Assembly: GCA_934513685.1 (NCBI GenBank)
Contig: CAKSWY010000020.1
Location: 1-45,428 of the forward strand
Origin: an uncultured Oscillospiraceae bacterium
GTDB taxonomy: Bacteria > Bacillota > Clostridia > Oscillospirales > Ruminococcaceae
Direction of reading: 5' to 3'
DNA: 45,428 bases
Made by a program: the position numbers and the translations under genes. Shown here in pieces: positions 23,337 to 31,605 of this stretch (position 1 is its first letter; each line of letters opens with the position of its first letter). Below the pieces are notes generated by a model. It saw only the letters and a program-made list of their open reading frames with translations, ran no database searches and was not told where the DNA came from.

Positions 23337-24473
23337 ATGATTCTGAAAAACGGACAGATCTTCACGGCCCTTGGCCGCTTTATGCCGGCCGATGTGGAAA
23401 TTGAGGGAGGGCGCATTGCCAAAATCGCCCCGGCGGGCACCCTGGACGGGGCCGATGTGCTGGATGCGGCGGGCCGCTATGTGACCCCCGGCTTTGTGGA
23501 CATTCACATCCACGGCGCAAAGGGGGCGGACTTCTGCGACAGTGTGGACGGCAGTGAAGAGTACATCCGCACCATGGCTGCCTATCTGGGCAGCCAGGGC
23601 GTGACCAGCTTCCTGGGCACCACCATGGCCTTCAGTGAGGAGATCCTCACAGGCATCTTCAACACGGCCCGGCCGCTGTTCGGCAAAGAGGGCATGGGCG
23701 CCGTGCTGCGGGGCGTGAACATGGAAGGCCCCTTCTTCAACAAGGAGAAAAAGGGCGCCCAGGCCGAAAAGTACATCGTGAACCCGGACATCGCCATGTT
23801 TGACCGGCTGTTTGAGGTGAGCGGCGGCAACATCCGCCTGGTGGACATTGCCCCCGAGCTGCCCGGCAGCCTGGAGTTTGTGCGCCACGCCAGCCAGAAG
23901 TGCGTGGTGAGCATTGCCCACACCTGCGCCACCTATGAGGAGGCCAAGGCCGCCTATGCGGCCGGTGCCACCCACACCACCCACCTGTACGACGCCATGA
24001 CCCCGCTGCATCACCGTGCCCCCGGCGTGGTGGGCGCGGCGGCGGACGATGCGGCCCACGCTGAGGTGATCTGCGACGGCATTCATGTGCACCCGGCGGC
24101 CATTCGGGTGGCCTTTGCCATCTTCGGGCCGGAGCGGATGTGCCTCATCAGCGACAGTATGCGCGCCTGCGGCATGGCAAACGGCGAGTACACCCTGGGG
24201 GGCCAGAAGGTCTTTGTGAAGGACGGCAAGGCCACCCTGGAGGACGGCACCATTGCGGGCAGCGCCACCTGCCTGGCCGAGTGCTTCCGCCGGGCGGTGC
24301 GCTTCGGTGTGCCGCTGGAGACCGCCCTGCGGGCCGCCACCATCAACCCCGCCCAGGCCGTGGGCCTGTTTGATGAGCTGGGCAGCGTCACCGTGGGCAA
24401 GCGGGCCGACCTGCTGGTGCTGAACCGGGAGCTGCAGCCGGATGAGATCTTCATCGGCGGCGTGCGCCAGTGA
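23337..24473 (+). CDS. nagA: N-acetylglucosamine-6-phosphate deacetylase
   Basis: A 378-residue cytosolic amidohydrolase that removes acetate from GlcNAc-6-phosphate, feeding aminosugars from chitin, mucin or peptidoglycan into glycolysis. The metal-site HIHG (residues about 57-60), the ligand Glu in GVNMEGPFF, the histidines of VSIAHTCAT and THTTHLYDAMTPLHHR, and the catalytic Asp in LISDSMRACG are all present. nagB is not in the window. The ATG at 23337 follows AGAAAGGA; the reading frame is open 63 bases further upstream across the promoter. Confidence 0.94.
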   Translation: MILKNGQIFTALGRFMPADVEIEGGRIAKIAPAGTLDGADVLDAAGRYVTPGFVDIHIHGAKGADFCDSVDGSEEYIRTMAAYLGSQGVTSFLGTTMAFSEEILTGIFNTARPLFGKEGMGAVLRGVNMEGPFFNKEKKGAQAEKYIVNPDIAMFDRLFEVSGGNIRLVDIAPELPGSLEFVRHASQKCVVSIAHTCATYEEAKAAYAAGATHTTHLYDAMTPLHHRAPGVVGAAADDAAHAEVICDGIHVHPAAIRVAFAIFGPERMCLISDSMRACGMANGEYTLGGQKVFVKDGKATLEDGTIAGSATCLAECFRRAVRFGVPLETALRAATINPAQAVGLFDELGSVTVGKRADLLVLNRELQPDEIFIGGVRQ

Positions 24474-24501
24474 GGTTTTGCCGATTTGGCCGGTCTGTTC
24501 C

Positions 24502-24530
24502 TTGACAGGCCGCCCCGGCCATGGTACAAT
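24502..24530 (+). promoter_or_regulatory. Promoter of the mntP riboswitch transcript
   Basis: TTGACA (24502-24507), 17 bases, TACAAT (24525-24530). Confidence 0.8.
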
Positions 24531-24536
24531 ACGCCT

Positions 24537-24647
24537 ACATTCCTCGTGAGGGAGTAGTCAGCGCGCCCGGCCCAATGGGTGCGTGGCAAGTCAACATACT
24601 GGCGGGTGCGTCCGCCTGGCTTGCCTTTATTGACGAGACTCATGTGC
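24537..24647 (+). ncRNA. yybP-ykoY manganese riboswitch
   Basis: The leader has the hallmarks of this class in order: GGGAGTAG (24550-24557) on the 5' side, a GTCAACAT-type junction near 24590-24597, the GGC...GGCTTGCC hairpin and the 3' conserved GACGAGAC (24632-24639); ACAT and ATGT close the base. It precedes mntP, an established target, and is followed by an intrinsic terminator as expression platform, so manganese is expected to allow read-through. Confidence 0.85.
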
Positions 24648-24690
24648 CGCGTGCTGCGGATGCATGGGTTTCGCTATTTGCAAAAAGTAC

Positions 24691-24727
24691 AGCCCGTGTA
24701 CGGCAGCGCGCCGCACACGGGCTTTTT
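24691..24727 (+). terminator. Riboswitch-controlled terminator before mntP
   Basis: AGCCCGTGT (24691-24699) pairs with ACACGGGCT (24715-24723), with an inner GGC/GCC pair set, and TTTTT follows. It lies 55 bases before the mntP start. Confidence 0.82.
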
Positions 24728-24781
24728 GCGTCTGCCCAAGGGCGCAGCCTGTGGAGGCCAAGCAAAAAGGAGAAGATACAT

Positions 24782-25354
24782 ATGGGATTCACAGAACTGT
24801 TTTTGATCGGCGTGGGCCTTTCCATGGACGCCTTTGCGGTATCGGTTTGCAAGGGCCTGAACATGCACGGCAAACTCAACTGGCGGGACACCGGCCTGCT
24901 GGCCTTGTTCTTCGGCGGCTTTCAGGCCCTGATGCCATTTGTGGGCTGGGCGCTGGGCCGCGGCTTTGAGCAGTACATCACCAGCATTGACCACTGGATC
25001 GCCTTCGGCCTGCTGGCCTTCATCGGCGGGCATATGCTCTGGGAAGTGTGGAAGGGCGACGACGAGGAGGCCGAAGAAGCAGGGCCGCTGCGCCTGGGCG
25101 AGCTGACCCTGCTGGCCATTGCCACCAGCATTGACGCGCTGGCCGTGGGCATTACCTTCGCGTTCCTGGGGGTGAACATTGTGTCGGCCATCAGCATCAT
25201 CGGCTGCACCACCTTTGTGCTCAGCGGTGTGGGCGTGATGGTGGGCCACCGGTTTGGCCTGCGATACAAGAAAAAGGCGGAGATCGCCGGCGGCGTGATC
25301 CTGATTCTCATCGGCGTCAAGATTTTGCTGGAGCATCTGGGCATTCTGGCCTGA
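24782..25354 (+). CDS. mntP: Manganese efflux pump MntP
   Basis: A 190-residue membrane protein with six predicted helices in two homologous halves. The repeated acidic motifs are present: GLSMDAFAVSVCKG in the first helix and ATSIDALAVGITFA in the fourth, matching the conserved Asp residues of MntP. A charged cytoplasmic loop (GDDEEAEEAG) separates the halves. AAAAGGAGAAG precedes the ATG. Expression is controlled by the upstream manganese riboswitch. Confidence 0.95.
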   Translation: MGFTELFLIGVGLSMDAFAVSVCKGLNMHGKLNWRDTGLLALFFGGFQALMPFVGWALGRGFEQYITSIDHWIAFGLLAFIGGHMLWEVWKGDDEEAEEAGPLRLGELTLLAIATSIDALAVGITFAFLGVNIVSAISIIGCTTFVLSGVGVMVGHRFGLRYKKKAEIAGGVILILIGVKILLEHLGILA

Positions 25355-25397
25355 GGGCGGGTACCCGGCATGGCCGGAACGTGCTATAATAAAAAAG

Positions 25398-25520
25398 AGC
25401 GCCTGCCGGTCTTGCTCCGGCGGGCGCTTTCGGTTTCAAAAAGAGACATCACAAACAGACAAAAAGCTCGGCGGGGCCTGACCCGCTGAGCTTTTGTGGG
25501 GAGTGTCAAAGCCACACTCC
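25398..25520 (+). terminator. Three successive hairpins between mntP and the HAD gene
   Basis: Hairpin 1: AGCGCCTGCCGG (25398-25409) with CCGGCGGGCGCT (25417-25428), weak T tail. Hairpin 2: AAAAGCTC (25462-25469) with GAGCTTTT (25488-25495), inner CGGG/CCCG. Hairpin 3: GGAGTGT (25500-25506) with ACACTCC (25514-25520), followed by TTTT. A TATAAT (25385-25390) precedes hairpin 1 but lacks a convincing -35. The rest up to 25706 is AT-rich without a recognised feature. Confidence 0.65.
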
Positions 25521-25706
25521 TTTTCCTATTTCTTGCACGCTACACCTTTATGTTTGCTGCATATGTGGAGTAATGCGTTGATGATATGATAGCCATACAT
25601 CGTCAGAAAAATACAGAAAAAATTGGGATTTCAAAAAACTTTGGATAAAAGTGACAAGAACAGCAGTGCGGTATGTTCAAAGTGACAAAGATTTGGGGGA
25701 AAAACA

Positions 25707-26504
25707 ATGACCAAAATTCGTCTGATTGCGCTGGACGTGGATGGAACACTGGTGAAAAAAGGCGGCTTTGCCCCCACGCGGGCCGTGCGGGACGCGCTGA
25801 AGCAGGCGCAGAAGCAGGGGATGCTGGTGGCGCTGGCCTCCGGCCGGGCGCGCCATGCCCTGGACCCCACGGTGCTGAAGGGGGTAAAGCCGGATTACTT
25901 CATCTGTGCCAACGGGGCGCAGGTGCTGGACGCCGCCGGCCGCCAGCTGGCCGCCCACAGTATGGAGCCGGAAGAGATGTATGCGCTGGTGGACTGGTGC
26001 GAGGACTACGACTATCCGGTGGGGTTCTCCTTCTCCGACGGATACTATGCCTACACGGAATACGCCGCCCTGCGGGAGCTTTACGGCCGGGGCACCGGCC
26101 ACCCGGAACATATCCTGGACGGAGAGGACCAGGTGCGCCATCTGGAAAGTATGCCCTTTGCGGCCTTCTGCAATCTGCCGCCGGAGGGAATGGCCGGTTT
26201 TGAGGCAAAATACGGGTATCTGGGCCTGCGCTTCGTGCCCTATGCGCCGGATCACTACGATGTGATGAGCCGGGATATGGACAAGGCATGGGGCCTTGCT
26301 GCCCTGGCGGAAAAGCTGGGGCTGGCCCGGGAAGAGATCGCCGCAGTGGGCGACGGCCTGAACGACCTGGAGCTGCTGGAATACGCCGGCCTCGGCGCGG
26401 CCATGGGAAACGGGGTGCCGGAACTGAAGCAGGCCGCCGACCGGGTGCTGCCCTCGGTAGAGGAGGACGGACTGGCTCAATTTGTGCAGGAGCTGCTGGC
26501 ATGA
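25707..26504 (+). CDS. Cof-type HAD-superfamily phosphatase
   Basis: A 265-residue cytosolic HAD hydrolase. Motif I is DVDGT (residues 10-14) with the nucleophile Asp10; motif II is ALASGR, and motifs III/IV appear as DKAWGL and GDGLNDLELL. The large cap of about 100 residues between motifs II and III is of the Cof (IIB) type, which act on sugar phosphates, FMN or PLP; substrate unknown. The ribosome binding site is weak (GGGGG). It overlaps the DNA glycosylase gene by four bases. Confidence 0.9.
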   Translation: MTKIRLIALDVDGTLVKKGGFAPTRAVRDALKQAQKQGMLVALASGRARHALDPTVLKGVKPDYFICANGAQVLDAAGRQLAAHSMEPEEMYALVDWCEDYDYPVGFSFSDGYYAYTEYAALRELYGRGTGHPEHILDGEDQVRHLESMPFAAFCNLPPEGMAGFEAKYGYLGLRFVPYAPDHYDVMSRDMDKAWGLAALAEKLGLAREEIAAVGDGLNDLELLEYAGLGAAMGNGVPELKQAADRVLPSVEEDGLAQFVQELLA

Positions 26505-26998
26505 GCGGCCATGGCTTCGGGCCGGTGTGGGGGCCGGATTCCCGCCTGCTGATCCTGGGCACCTGGCCCAGCCCGAAAAGCCGGGAGATGGGGTTTTATT
26601 ACGGCCACCCGCAGAACCGATTCTGGCCCCTGCTGGCCGCCCTCACCGGCAGGCCCCGGCCCCAGACCATCCCGGAGAAAAAGGCCCTGATTCTGGAGAG
26701 CGGGCTGGCATTATGGGACACATTGGAGAGCTGCACCATTCAAGGCGCGCGGGATGAAACCATTCGGGACCCGGTGCCCAACGACGTGGCGGGCCTGTTA
26801 AAGGCCTCCGGCATTTGCGCCGTGGCCTGCAACGGGGCGGCGGCCCATCGGTTTTACCAGAAATTCGCCCAGCCGCTCACCGGGCTGGAGGCCCTGCGGC
26901 TGCCCAGCACCAGCCCGGCCAACGCCGCCTGGACTATGCCCCGGCTGGAACAGGCCTGGGGCGAAGCCCTTGCCCCGTACCTGAAGGGGAAGCTGTAA
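26501..26998 (+). CDS. Uracil-DNA glycosylase superfamily, DNA-deoxyinosine glycosylase type
   Basis: A 165-residue single-domain glycosylase. LLILGTWPSPKSREMGFYYGHPQNRFWPLL is the active-site region of the family's MUG-like/deoxyinosine branch, and LRLPSTSPANAAW supplies the second motif (SPxNA). The typical role is removal of hypoxanthine or uracil from deaminated DNA. ATGA overlap with the HAD gene sets the start; an open frame further upstream is the shadow of that gene. Confidence 0.83.
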   Translation: MSGHGFGPVWGPDSRLLILGTWPSPKSREMGFYYGHPQNRFWPLLAALTGRPRPQTIPEKKALILESGLALWDTLESCTIQGARDETIRDPVPNDVAGLLKASGICAVACNGAAAHRFYQKFAQPLTGLEALRLPSTSPANAAWTMPRLEQAWGEALAPYLKGKL

Positions 26999-27025
26999 AC
27001 AAAGCGTAAAAACCCCTTCAGTTCC

Positions 27026-27054
27026 TTGCTTTTTAAGCAGTGACACGGTACAAT
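27026..27054 (+). promoter_or_regulatory. Promoter of the xpaC-telA operon
   Basis: TTGCTT (27026-27031), 17 bases, TACAAT (27049-27054). Confidence 0.65.
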
Positions 27055-27147
27055 AAAACCAAATGTGACGGATACATCAGGCGCCTTTTTCCCCGCAGGA
27101 AAACGGCGCGGGGCCGCCGGGAACGGCCCAGTGAGGAGCGAGTGACC

Positions 27148-27771
27148 ATGAGCAAGTGGATCGAAAAAAAGACCCCGCCGGTGCTGCCCATTTATTTTGC
27201 GGCCCTGGTGTGGCTGGTGGGCGGCATTGTGCTGCCGCTGTACCGCCTGTGGGCTTTGGTGCTGACGGCGCTGCTCAGCGCGGCGGCGTATGTGGTGGGC
27301 GGGCGGCTGTGCCCCAAGCGGGTGCAGCGCATCGAACAGCCCTTCATGACCGGCAGCGAGGACGCAGACGCCATGCTCACATCGGTGCAGGGGCATCTGG
27401 CCAGCCTGCACCGGCTGAATGAGCAGATCCCCGACGACGGCCTCAGCGAGGCCATCCGCCGGATGGAGACCGCGGGCAAGAGCATTCTGGACGAGGTGGA
27501 ACAGCACCCGGAAAAGGCCCGGGACATCCGCCGCTTTGCCAATTACTACCTGCCGGACGCGGTGAAGATCCTGACCACCTACGCCAAGATGGAGCAGCAG
27601 GGGGTCAGGGGCGAAAACGCCGATGCCCTGCGCGCCGAGGTGGAAAAGAACGCCGCCGCCATTGCCACGGCGTTTGAAAACCAGCTGGACGCCCTGTACA
27701 GCGCCGAGGTGCTGGACATTGGGGCAGACCTGGATGTGCTGAAGAGCCTGATGAAGGGCCAGGGCCTGTAA
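27148..27771 (+). CDS. XpaC-like 5-bromo-4-chloroindolyl phosphate hydrolysis family protein
   Basis: A 207-residue protein with two adjacent hydrophobic helices near the N-terminus (about 13-32 and 35-52) and a helical cytosolic domain, DADAMLTSVQGHLASLHRLNEQI..., FANYYLPDAVKILTTYAKMEQQG, which is the recognisable XpaC core. The name stems from a Bacillus phenotype; the biochemical function is unknown. It is nearly always paired with a TelA gene, as here (190 bases downstream). GAGGAG precedes the ATG at 27148. Confidence 0.8.
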   Translation: MSKWIEKKTPPVLPIYFAALVWLVGGIVLPLYRLWALVLTALLSAAAYVVGGRLCPKRVQRIEQPFMTGSEDADAMLTSVQGHLASLHRLNEQIPDDGLSEAIRRMETAGKSILDEVEQHPEKARDIRRFANYYLPDAVKILTTYAKMEQQGVRGENADALRAEVEKNAAAIATAFENQLDALYSAEVLDIGADLDVLKSLMKGQGL

Positions 27772-27801
27772 GGCGCTGCGGCCGCATAAAGCAGAGCTTT
27801 A

Positions 27802-27863
27802 TCGGAGAAGCCGAAACGCGGAACGGGCAGGCCGTTGGGCCGTACTTTCTGCGGCTTGTCCGA
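27802..27863 (+). repeat. Inverted repeat in the xpaC-telA spacer
   Basis: TCGGA-G-AAGCCG (27802-27813) and CGGCTT-G-TCCGA (27852-27863) form a stem with one internal mismatch around a 38-base loop, with no T-run. It may be an mRNA processing or stability element. Confidence 0.5.
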
Positions 27864-27961
27864 TGGACCGAATCCATTGTAAGAATTGTTTGAATCAGGC
27901 GGCTTCCCGCGGGGAGAGAACGCGGGAGGAACCGGCCGCCCAACAGAAAGGAATGGAACCC

Positions 27962-29107
27962 ATGGATGACAAGAACCTGACCCCCAGCCTGACCCTGGAG
28001 GATGCCCCCGCCGCACCCAGCCTGACCCTGGATCCCTTTGCCGAGGAAGAGAAGGCCAAAGCGCCCGACCCGGTGGAGGAGACCCCGCTCACCCCGGAGG
28101 AGCAGAAGATGGTGGACGACTTCGCCGAGAAGATCGACATCCGCAACTCCCAGCAGGTGCTGCAGTACGGCGCGGCCTGTCAGAAGAAGATCGGTGACTT
28201 CAGCGATGCCGCCCTGAGCAAGGTGCGCACCAAGGACATGGGCGAAGTGGGCGATATGCTCACCCAGCTGGTGGGCGAGCTGAAGGGCTTTGACACGGCC
28301 GAAGAGCAGAAGGGCCTGTTCGGCTTCTTCAAAAAGCAGGGCAACAAGCTGGAAGCCATGAAGGCCAAGTACGACAAGGTCGAAGTGAACGTGGAGAAGA
28401 TTCAGGGCGCACTGGAGGCCCATCAGGTGCAGCTGCTGAAGGACGTGGCCATGCTGGACCGGATGTATGAGATGAACATGGCATACTTCAAGGAGCTGAC
28501 GATGTACATTCTGGCCGGCAAGAAGAAGCTGGAGCAGGTGCGGCAGACCGAGCTGGTGCAGCTCACCGAAAAGGCCAAGGCCAGCGGCCTGCCCGAGGAT
28601 GCCCAGGCGGCGCGGGATCTGTCCGACCTGTGCGACCGGTTTGAGAAGAAACTGTACGACCTGCAGCTGACCCGCACCATCTCCATCCAGATGGGCCCCC
28701 AGATCCGGCTGATCCAGAACAACGACACCATGATGGCCGAAAAGATTCAGACCACGCTGGTGAACACCATTCCCCTGTGGAAGAACCAGATGGTGCTGAG
28801 CCTGGGCATGGCCCACAGCCAGCAGGCCATGGAGGCACAGCGCGCTGTGACCGACATGACCAACGACCTGCTGAAGCACAACGCCGAGGCCCTGAAGCAG
28901 GGCACCATCGATACGGCCCGGGAGAGCGAGCGCGGCCTGGTGGATCTGGAGACCCTGCAGCAGACCAACAAGAGCCTCATCGACACCCTGGACGAACTGG
29001 CCAAGATCCAGAGCGAAGGCAAGCGCAAGCGCGCCGAGGCCGAGGTGGAGCTGGGCCGCATCGAGGGCGAGCTGAAGAACAAGCTGCTTCAGATGAACCC
29101 CCAGTAA
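27962..29107 (+). CDS. telA: Toxic anion resistance TelA family protein
   Basis: A 381-residue, largely alpha-helical cytosolic protein. After an acidic, low-complexity N-terminus of about 50 residues (two TPSLTLED-like repeats) comes the TelA core, with FGFFKKQGNKLEAMKAKYDKVEVNVEKI, then LDRMYEMNMAYFKELTMYILAG and PQIRLIQNNDTMMAEKIQTTLVNTIPLWKNQM. TelA proteins were named for tellurite resistance, but their normal role seems to concern envelope or antibiotic stress. An ATG at 27953 is also in frame; AAAGGA is at the right distance for 27962. Confidence 0.9.
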   Translation: MDDKNLTPSLTLEDAPAAPSLTLDPFAEEEKAKAPDPVEETPLTPEEQKMVDDFAEKIDIRNSQQVLQYGAACQKKIGDFSDAALSKVRTKDMGEVGDMLTQLVGELKGFDTAEEQKGLFGFFKKQGNKLEAMKAKYDKVEVNVEKIQGALEAHQVQLLKDVAMLDRMYEMNMAYFKELTMYILAGKKKLEQVRQTELVQLTEKAKASGLPEDAQAARDLSDLCDRFEKKLYDLQLTRTISIQMGPQIRLIQNNDTMMAEKIQTTLVNTIPLWKNQMVLSLGMAHSQQAMEAQRAVTDMTNDLLKHNAEALKQGTIDTARESERGLVDLETLQQTNKSLIDTLDELAKIQSEGKRKRAEAEVELGRIEGELKNKLLQMNPQ

Positions 29108-29140
29108 CCGGTTTGAATTTACACAATCGAGGAAACGACC

Positions 29141-29758
29141 ATGGAAGCATATTTGCCCTATGAGACCCCCACCGGCCCGCAGCTGGAAGTGCTGGGTGAG
29201 GTGGAAACCAAGCTGCCCCAGCCGGCGCAGCGCCGGGCCACGGCTTGGGTACTGACAGCGGTGGTGGCGCTGGCCGCGGTGTTCGGCTTGGGCGGCATGA
29301 AGCTGCAAAGTGCCCGCCGGGCTGCGGCGAAGGAGTTTACCACCGGCGCCCATGAGGAGTACGAGGGCTTCAGCCTGAGCGGCGATTTGAACGAGCGGCT
29401 GGAGGCGGGGGCCACCCTGGCCAAAATCGGCAAGCAGCAGCTGGGTGAAACCAACGCCTTTGTGAGCGAAGCCTTTGCCCAGGTGGACGCCCTGAAAGAA
29501 GCCCTGGCCTCGGGCAGTCCCGCGGCCTGCTACCGAGCCAACACGGCGCTGGGCAAGGCAGTGGAGGCCCTGTACCCCAACCTGCAGGAAAACGACACGG
29601 CCAAAGCTCAGTGGGAAGAATTCAAGTCCCGCCAGTACACCATTGACCTCTCGGCCTACAACAAGGTGGCGGAGCAGTACAACGATCAGGCGTCCGCGTT
29701 CCCCGCAAACCTGATCGGTGCGGTGTGGGGCGCAACGGAGGTGGAACCTTTCGCATGA
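29141..29758 (+). CDS. LemA-like membrane protein
   Basis: A 205-residue protein with one membrane segment (about 36-55) and a helical domain whose C-terminus, AYNKVAEQYNDQASAFPANLIGAVWGATEVEPF, matches the LemA signature; the first half of the domain is less conserved than usual. LemA and TPM-domain genes are commonly neighbours, and here they overlap by four bases. Function unknown; it follows telA after 33 bases, so it probably belongs to the same operon. Confidence 0.72.
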   Translation: MEAYLPYETPTGPQLEVLGEVETKLPQPAQRRATAWVLTAVVALAAVFGLGGMKLQSARRAAAKEFTTGAHEEYEGFSLSGDLNERLEAGATLAKIGKQQLGETNAFVSEAFAQVDALKEALASGSPAACYRANTALGKAVEALYPNLQENDTAKAQWEEFKSRQYTIDLSAYNKVAEQYNDQASAFPANLIGAVWGATEVEPFA

Positions 29759-30717
29759 AAAAAAGACGATTCGGGCGGCTTGCCGCCCTGGTGATGGTGC
29801 TGGCCTGCCTGGCCATGCTGCTGTGCGGCGCAAGCTTTGACATCCCGTCGGACAGCTGGGTGATGGACGAGGCGAACATTCTCAGCGCCCAGACGGAACA
29901 GTATGTGAACGAGCGCACCAAGGTCCTGTCGGACGCCTGCGGTGCGCAGATCGGCGTGGCCACGGTGGAGTACACCGGCTCGCTGAGCGTGGAGGACTAC
30001 GCCTACCAGCTGGCCAACGAGTGGGGCCTGGGCGACGCAAAAAAGAACAACGGCGTGCTTCTGCTTCTGGTGCCCGGCGAGGACGATTACCGGTGCATTC
30101 AGGGCAGCGGGCTGGAGCGCACCCTGCCCACCAGCACCCTGAGCACCATTCTGCGCAGCGACATGGAGCCGAACTGGGTGAAGGGCGATTACGACACCGG
30201 CGTTCAGCAGACGGTGCAGGCTCTTTACGAAGAGCTGGCCTCCATTTACAACGTGAACACCAGCGCCGGTACGGCGGGCGGCAGCCAGCAACAAAGCCGG
30301 CCGACCAATAACAGCTCCGGCGGCTCGGGCGTTTCCTTCCTGCTGGTGCTGATCATTCTGGTTGTGATCGTGGTGGCGGTGCTGCTCACCCCGCGCGGCC
30401 CCCGTGGCCCGCGCGGGCCTCGCGGCGGTGGCGGCGGCAGCGGCTTCTGGGAAGGGATGTTCCTGGGCAGCATGATGGGCGGCCGCAGACGGCGCGGTTA
30501 TTACGCACCGCCCCCGCCCCCTCGGCCGCCCCGCAGGCCTCAGCCCCCGCGCGGCGGTGGCTTTGGCGGCCCCGGGAGCTTCGGAGGCGGCGGTTTTGGC
30601 GGCGGCTTCGGTGGTGGCTTCGGTGGTGGCTTCGGCGGCGGTGGTTTTGGCGGCCACGGCGGCAGCTTCGGCGGTGGCGGAGGCGGCGGGTTCCGCGGCG
30701 GCGGAGCCGGACGCTGA
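29755..30717 (+). CDS. TPM-domain membrane protein with glycine-rich tail
   Basis: A 320-residue protein: signal peptide (1-26, MKKRR...MLLCGA), an extracytoplasmic TPM domain (about 30-160; WVMDEANILSAQTEQYVNERTKVLSDACGAQIGVATVEYTG and NNGVLLLLVPGEDDYRCIQGSGLE), a Ser/Gln linker, a membrane helix (about 185-205, SFLLVLIILVVIVVAVLL), the collagen-like GPRGPRGPRG and then a Pro/Arg stretch and a GGFGG-type tail (265-320). TPM proteins have been linked to photosystem repair, envelope quality control and phosphatase activity; the role here is unknown. The glycine-rich end is coded by near-identical GGCGGCTTCGG units. Confidence 0.87.
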   Translation: MKKRRFGRLAALVMVLACLAMLLCGASFDIPSDSWVMDEANILSAQTEQYVNERTKVLSDACGAQIGVATVEYTGSLSVEDYAYQLANEWGLGDAKKNNGVLLLLVPGEDDYRCIQGSGLERTLPTSTLSTILRSDMEPNWVKGDYDTGVQQTVQALYEELASIYNVNTSAGTAGGSQQQSRPTNNSSGGSGVSFLLVLIILVVIVVAVLLTPRGPRGPRGPRGGGGGSGFWEGMFLGSMMGGRRRRGYYAPPPPPRPPRRPQPPRGGGFGGPGSFGGGGFGGGFGGGFGGGFGGGGFGGHGGSFGGGGGGGFRGGGAGR

Positions 30718-30749
30718 GGCACGCGCAGCCCATACCAACAGCAAAATTA

Positions 30750-30786
30750 AAAAAGGGATGCAGACGGTTTGTCTGCATCCCTTTTT
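30750..30786. terminator. Bidirectional terminator between the TPM and queH genes
   Basis: AAAAAGGGATGCAGAC pairs perfectly with GTCTGCATCCCTTTTT around a five-base loop. Confidence 0.9.
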
Positions 30787-30826
30787 GTGTAACGTTGCGC
30801 AAAAATGGTGTGATGGAAGCGGCGCG

Positions 30827-31444
30827 TCAGGCTTTGCCCCGCGCCCGGGCGCTGAATTCGCAGCCGCAGTAGTCCTGCCGATACAGGCCGTATTCGCGGG
30901 AAAGCTCCAGACTGCGCTTGTAGCCGTCCCGCTTCTTGAACTCGCTGGGCAGGTGGCGTAGGCCGTACCGGGCCGCCAGCTCCTCGCCGATCTGGTTGAT
31001 GCGGATCGGGTCCTTCAGCGGCGAGACGGAGAGGGTGGTGGTGAACCAGACGAAGCCGTGGGCCTTGGCGTACTGGGCGGCCCGCTCCATCCGAAGGCGA
31101 TAGCACACCGTGCAGCGGCTGCCCTTTTCCGGCTCCTGCTCCAGCCCCTGCACCGCGGTGTAGAATTCCTGCGGGTCATAGGGCTCTTCCACCAGCTTCA
31201 CATCCAGGGCATGGGCCCGCTGCAGAAAGCTGGCCAGCTCGTCGGCCCGGCGGCGGTACTCCTCAGGCGGCCAGATGTTGGGGTTGTAGTACAGCACCGT
31301 CACCTGAAAATGGGCGCACAGCACCTCCAGCACCGAACTGGAACAGGGCCCGCAGCAGGCGTGCAGCAGCAGGGGCGGGCGCTCATCGCCCAAAGCGGCG
31401 AACACCTGATCCATCTGGGCGGGATAATTGGGTTTGTTGGCCAT
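30827..31444 (-). CDS. queH: Epoxyqueuosine reductase QueH
   Basis: A 205-residue protein of the former DUF208 family that reduces epoxyqueuosine to queuosine in tRNA, the non-cobalamin alternative to QueG. LLHACCGPCSS holds the N-terminal cysteine pair, CTVCYRLRMERAA the second and QDYCGCEFS the C-terminal set that with them binds iron-sulfur and the second metal. TTLSVSPLKDP is also conserved. Cofactor ligands appear complete. GAGGTG precedes the ATG at 31444. Confidence 0.93.
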   Translation of the reverse strand: MANKPNYPAQMDQVFAALGDERPPLLLHACCGPCSSSVLEVLCAHFQVTVLYYNPNIWPPEEYRRRADELASFLQRAHALDVKLVEEPYDPQEFYTAVQGLEQEPEKGSRCTVCYRLRMERAAQYAKAHGFVWFTTTLSVSPLKDPIRINQIGEELAARYGLRHLPSEFKKRDGYKRSLELSREYGLYRQDYCGCEFSARARGKA

Positions 31445-31571
31445 GAAAAACACCTCATCAGACACAGGCGACCGGCCCGGCAGCCTGCGGAACTTGGCGG
31501 GGCGGTAAAACCACCCCAGCCACCATTCTACCACGATTTGTTTTCAAATGGTTCAAATCTACCCCATAAAT

Positions 31572-31599
31572 TTGCCATATGTTTCCGGTATTATACAAT
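31572..31599 (+). promoter_or_regulatory. Promoter of a candidate non-coding RNA
   Basis: TTGCCA (31572-31577), 16 bases, TACAAT (31594-31599), with no open reading frame of coding quality immediately downstream. Confidence 0.6.
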
Positions 31600-31605
31600 C
31601 ACAGC

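Noticed and set aside
30550..30717. A long open frame on the minus strand with proline-rich translation and a CRISPR-like repeat array
   Set aside because: The regularity comes from glycine codons of the TPM protein tail; spacers and identical repeats are lacking.
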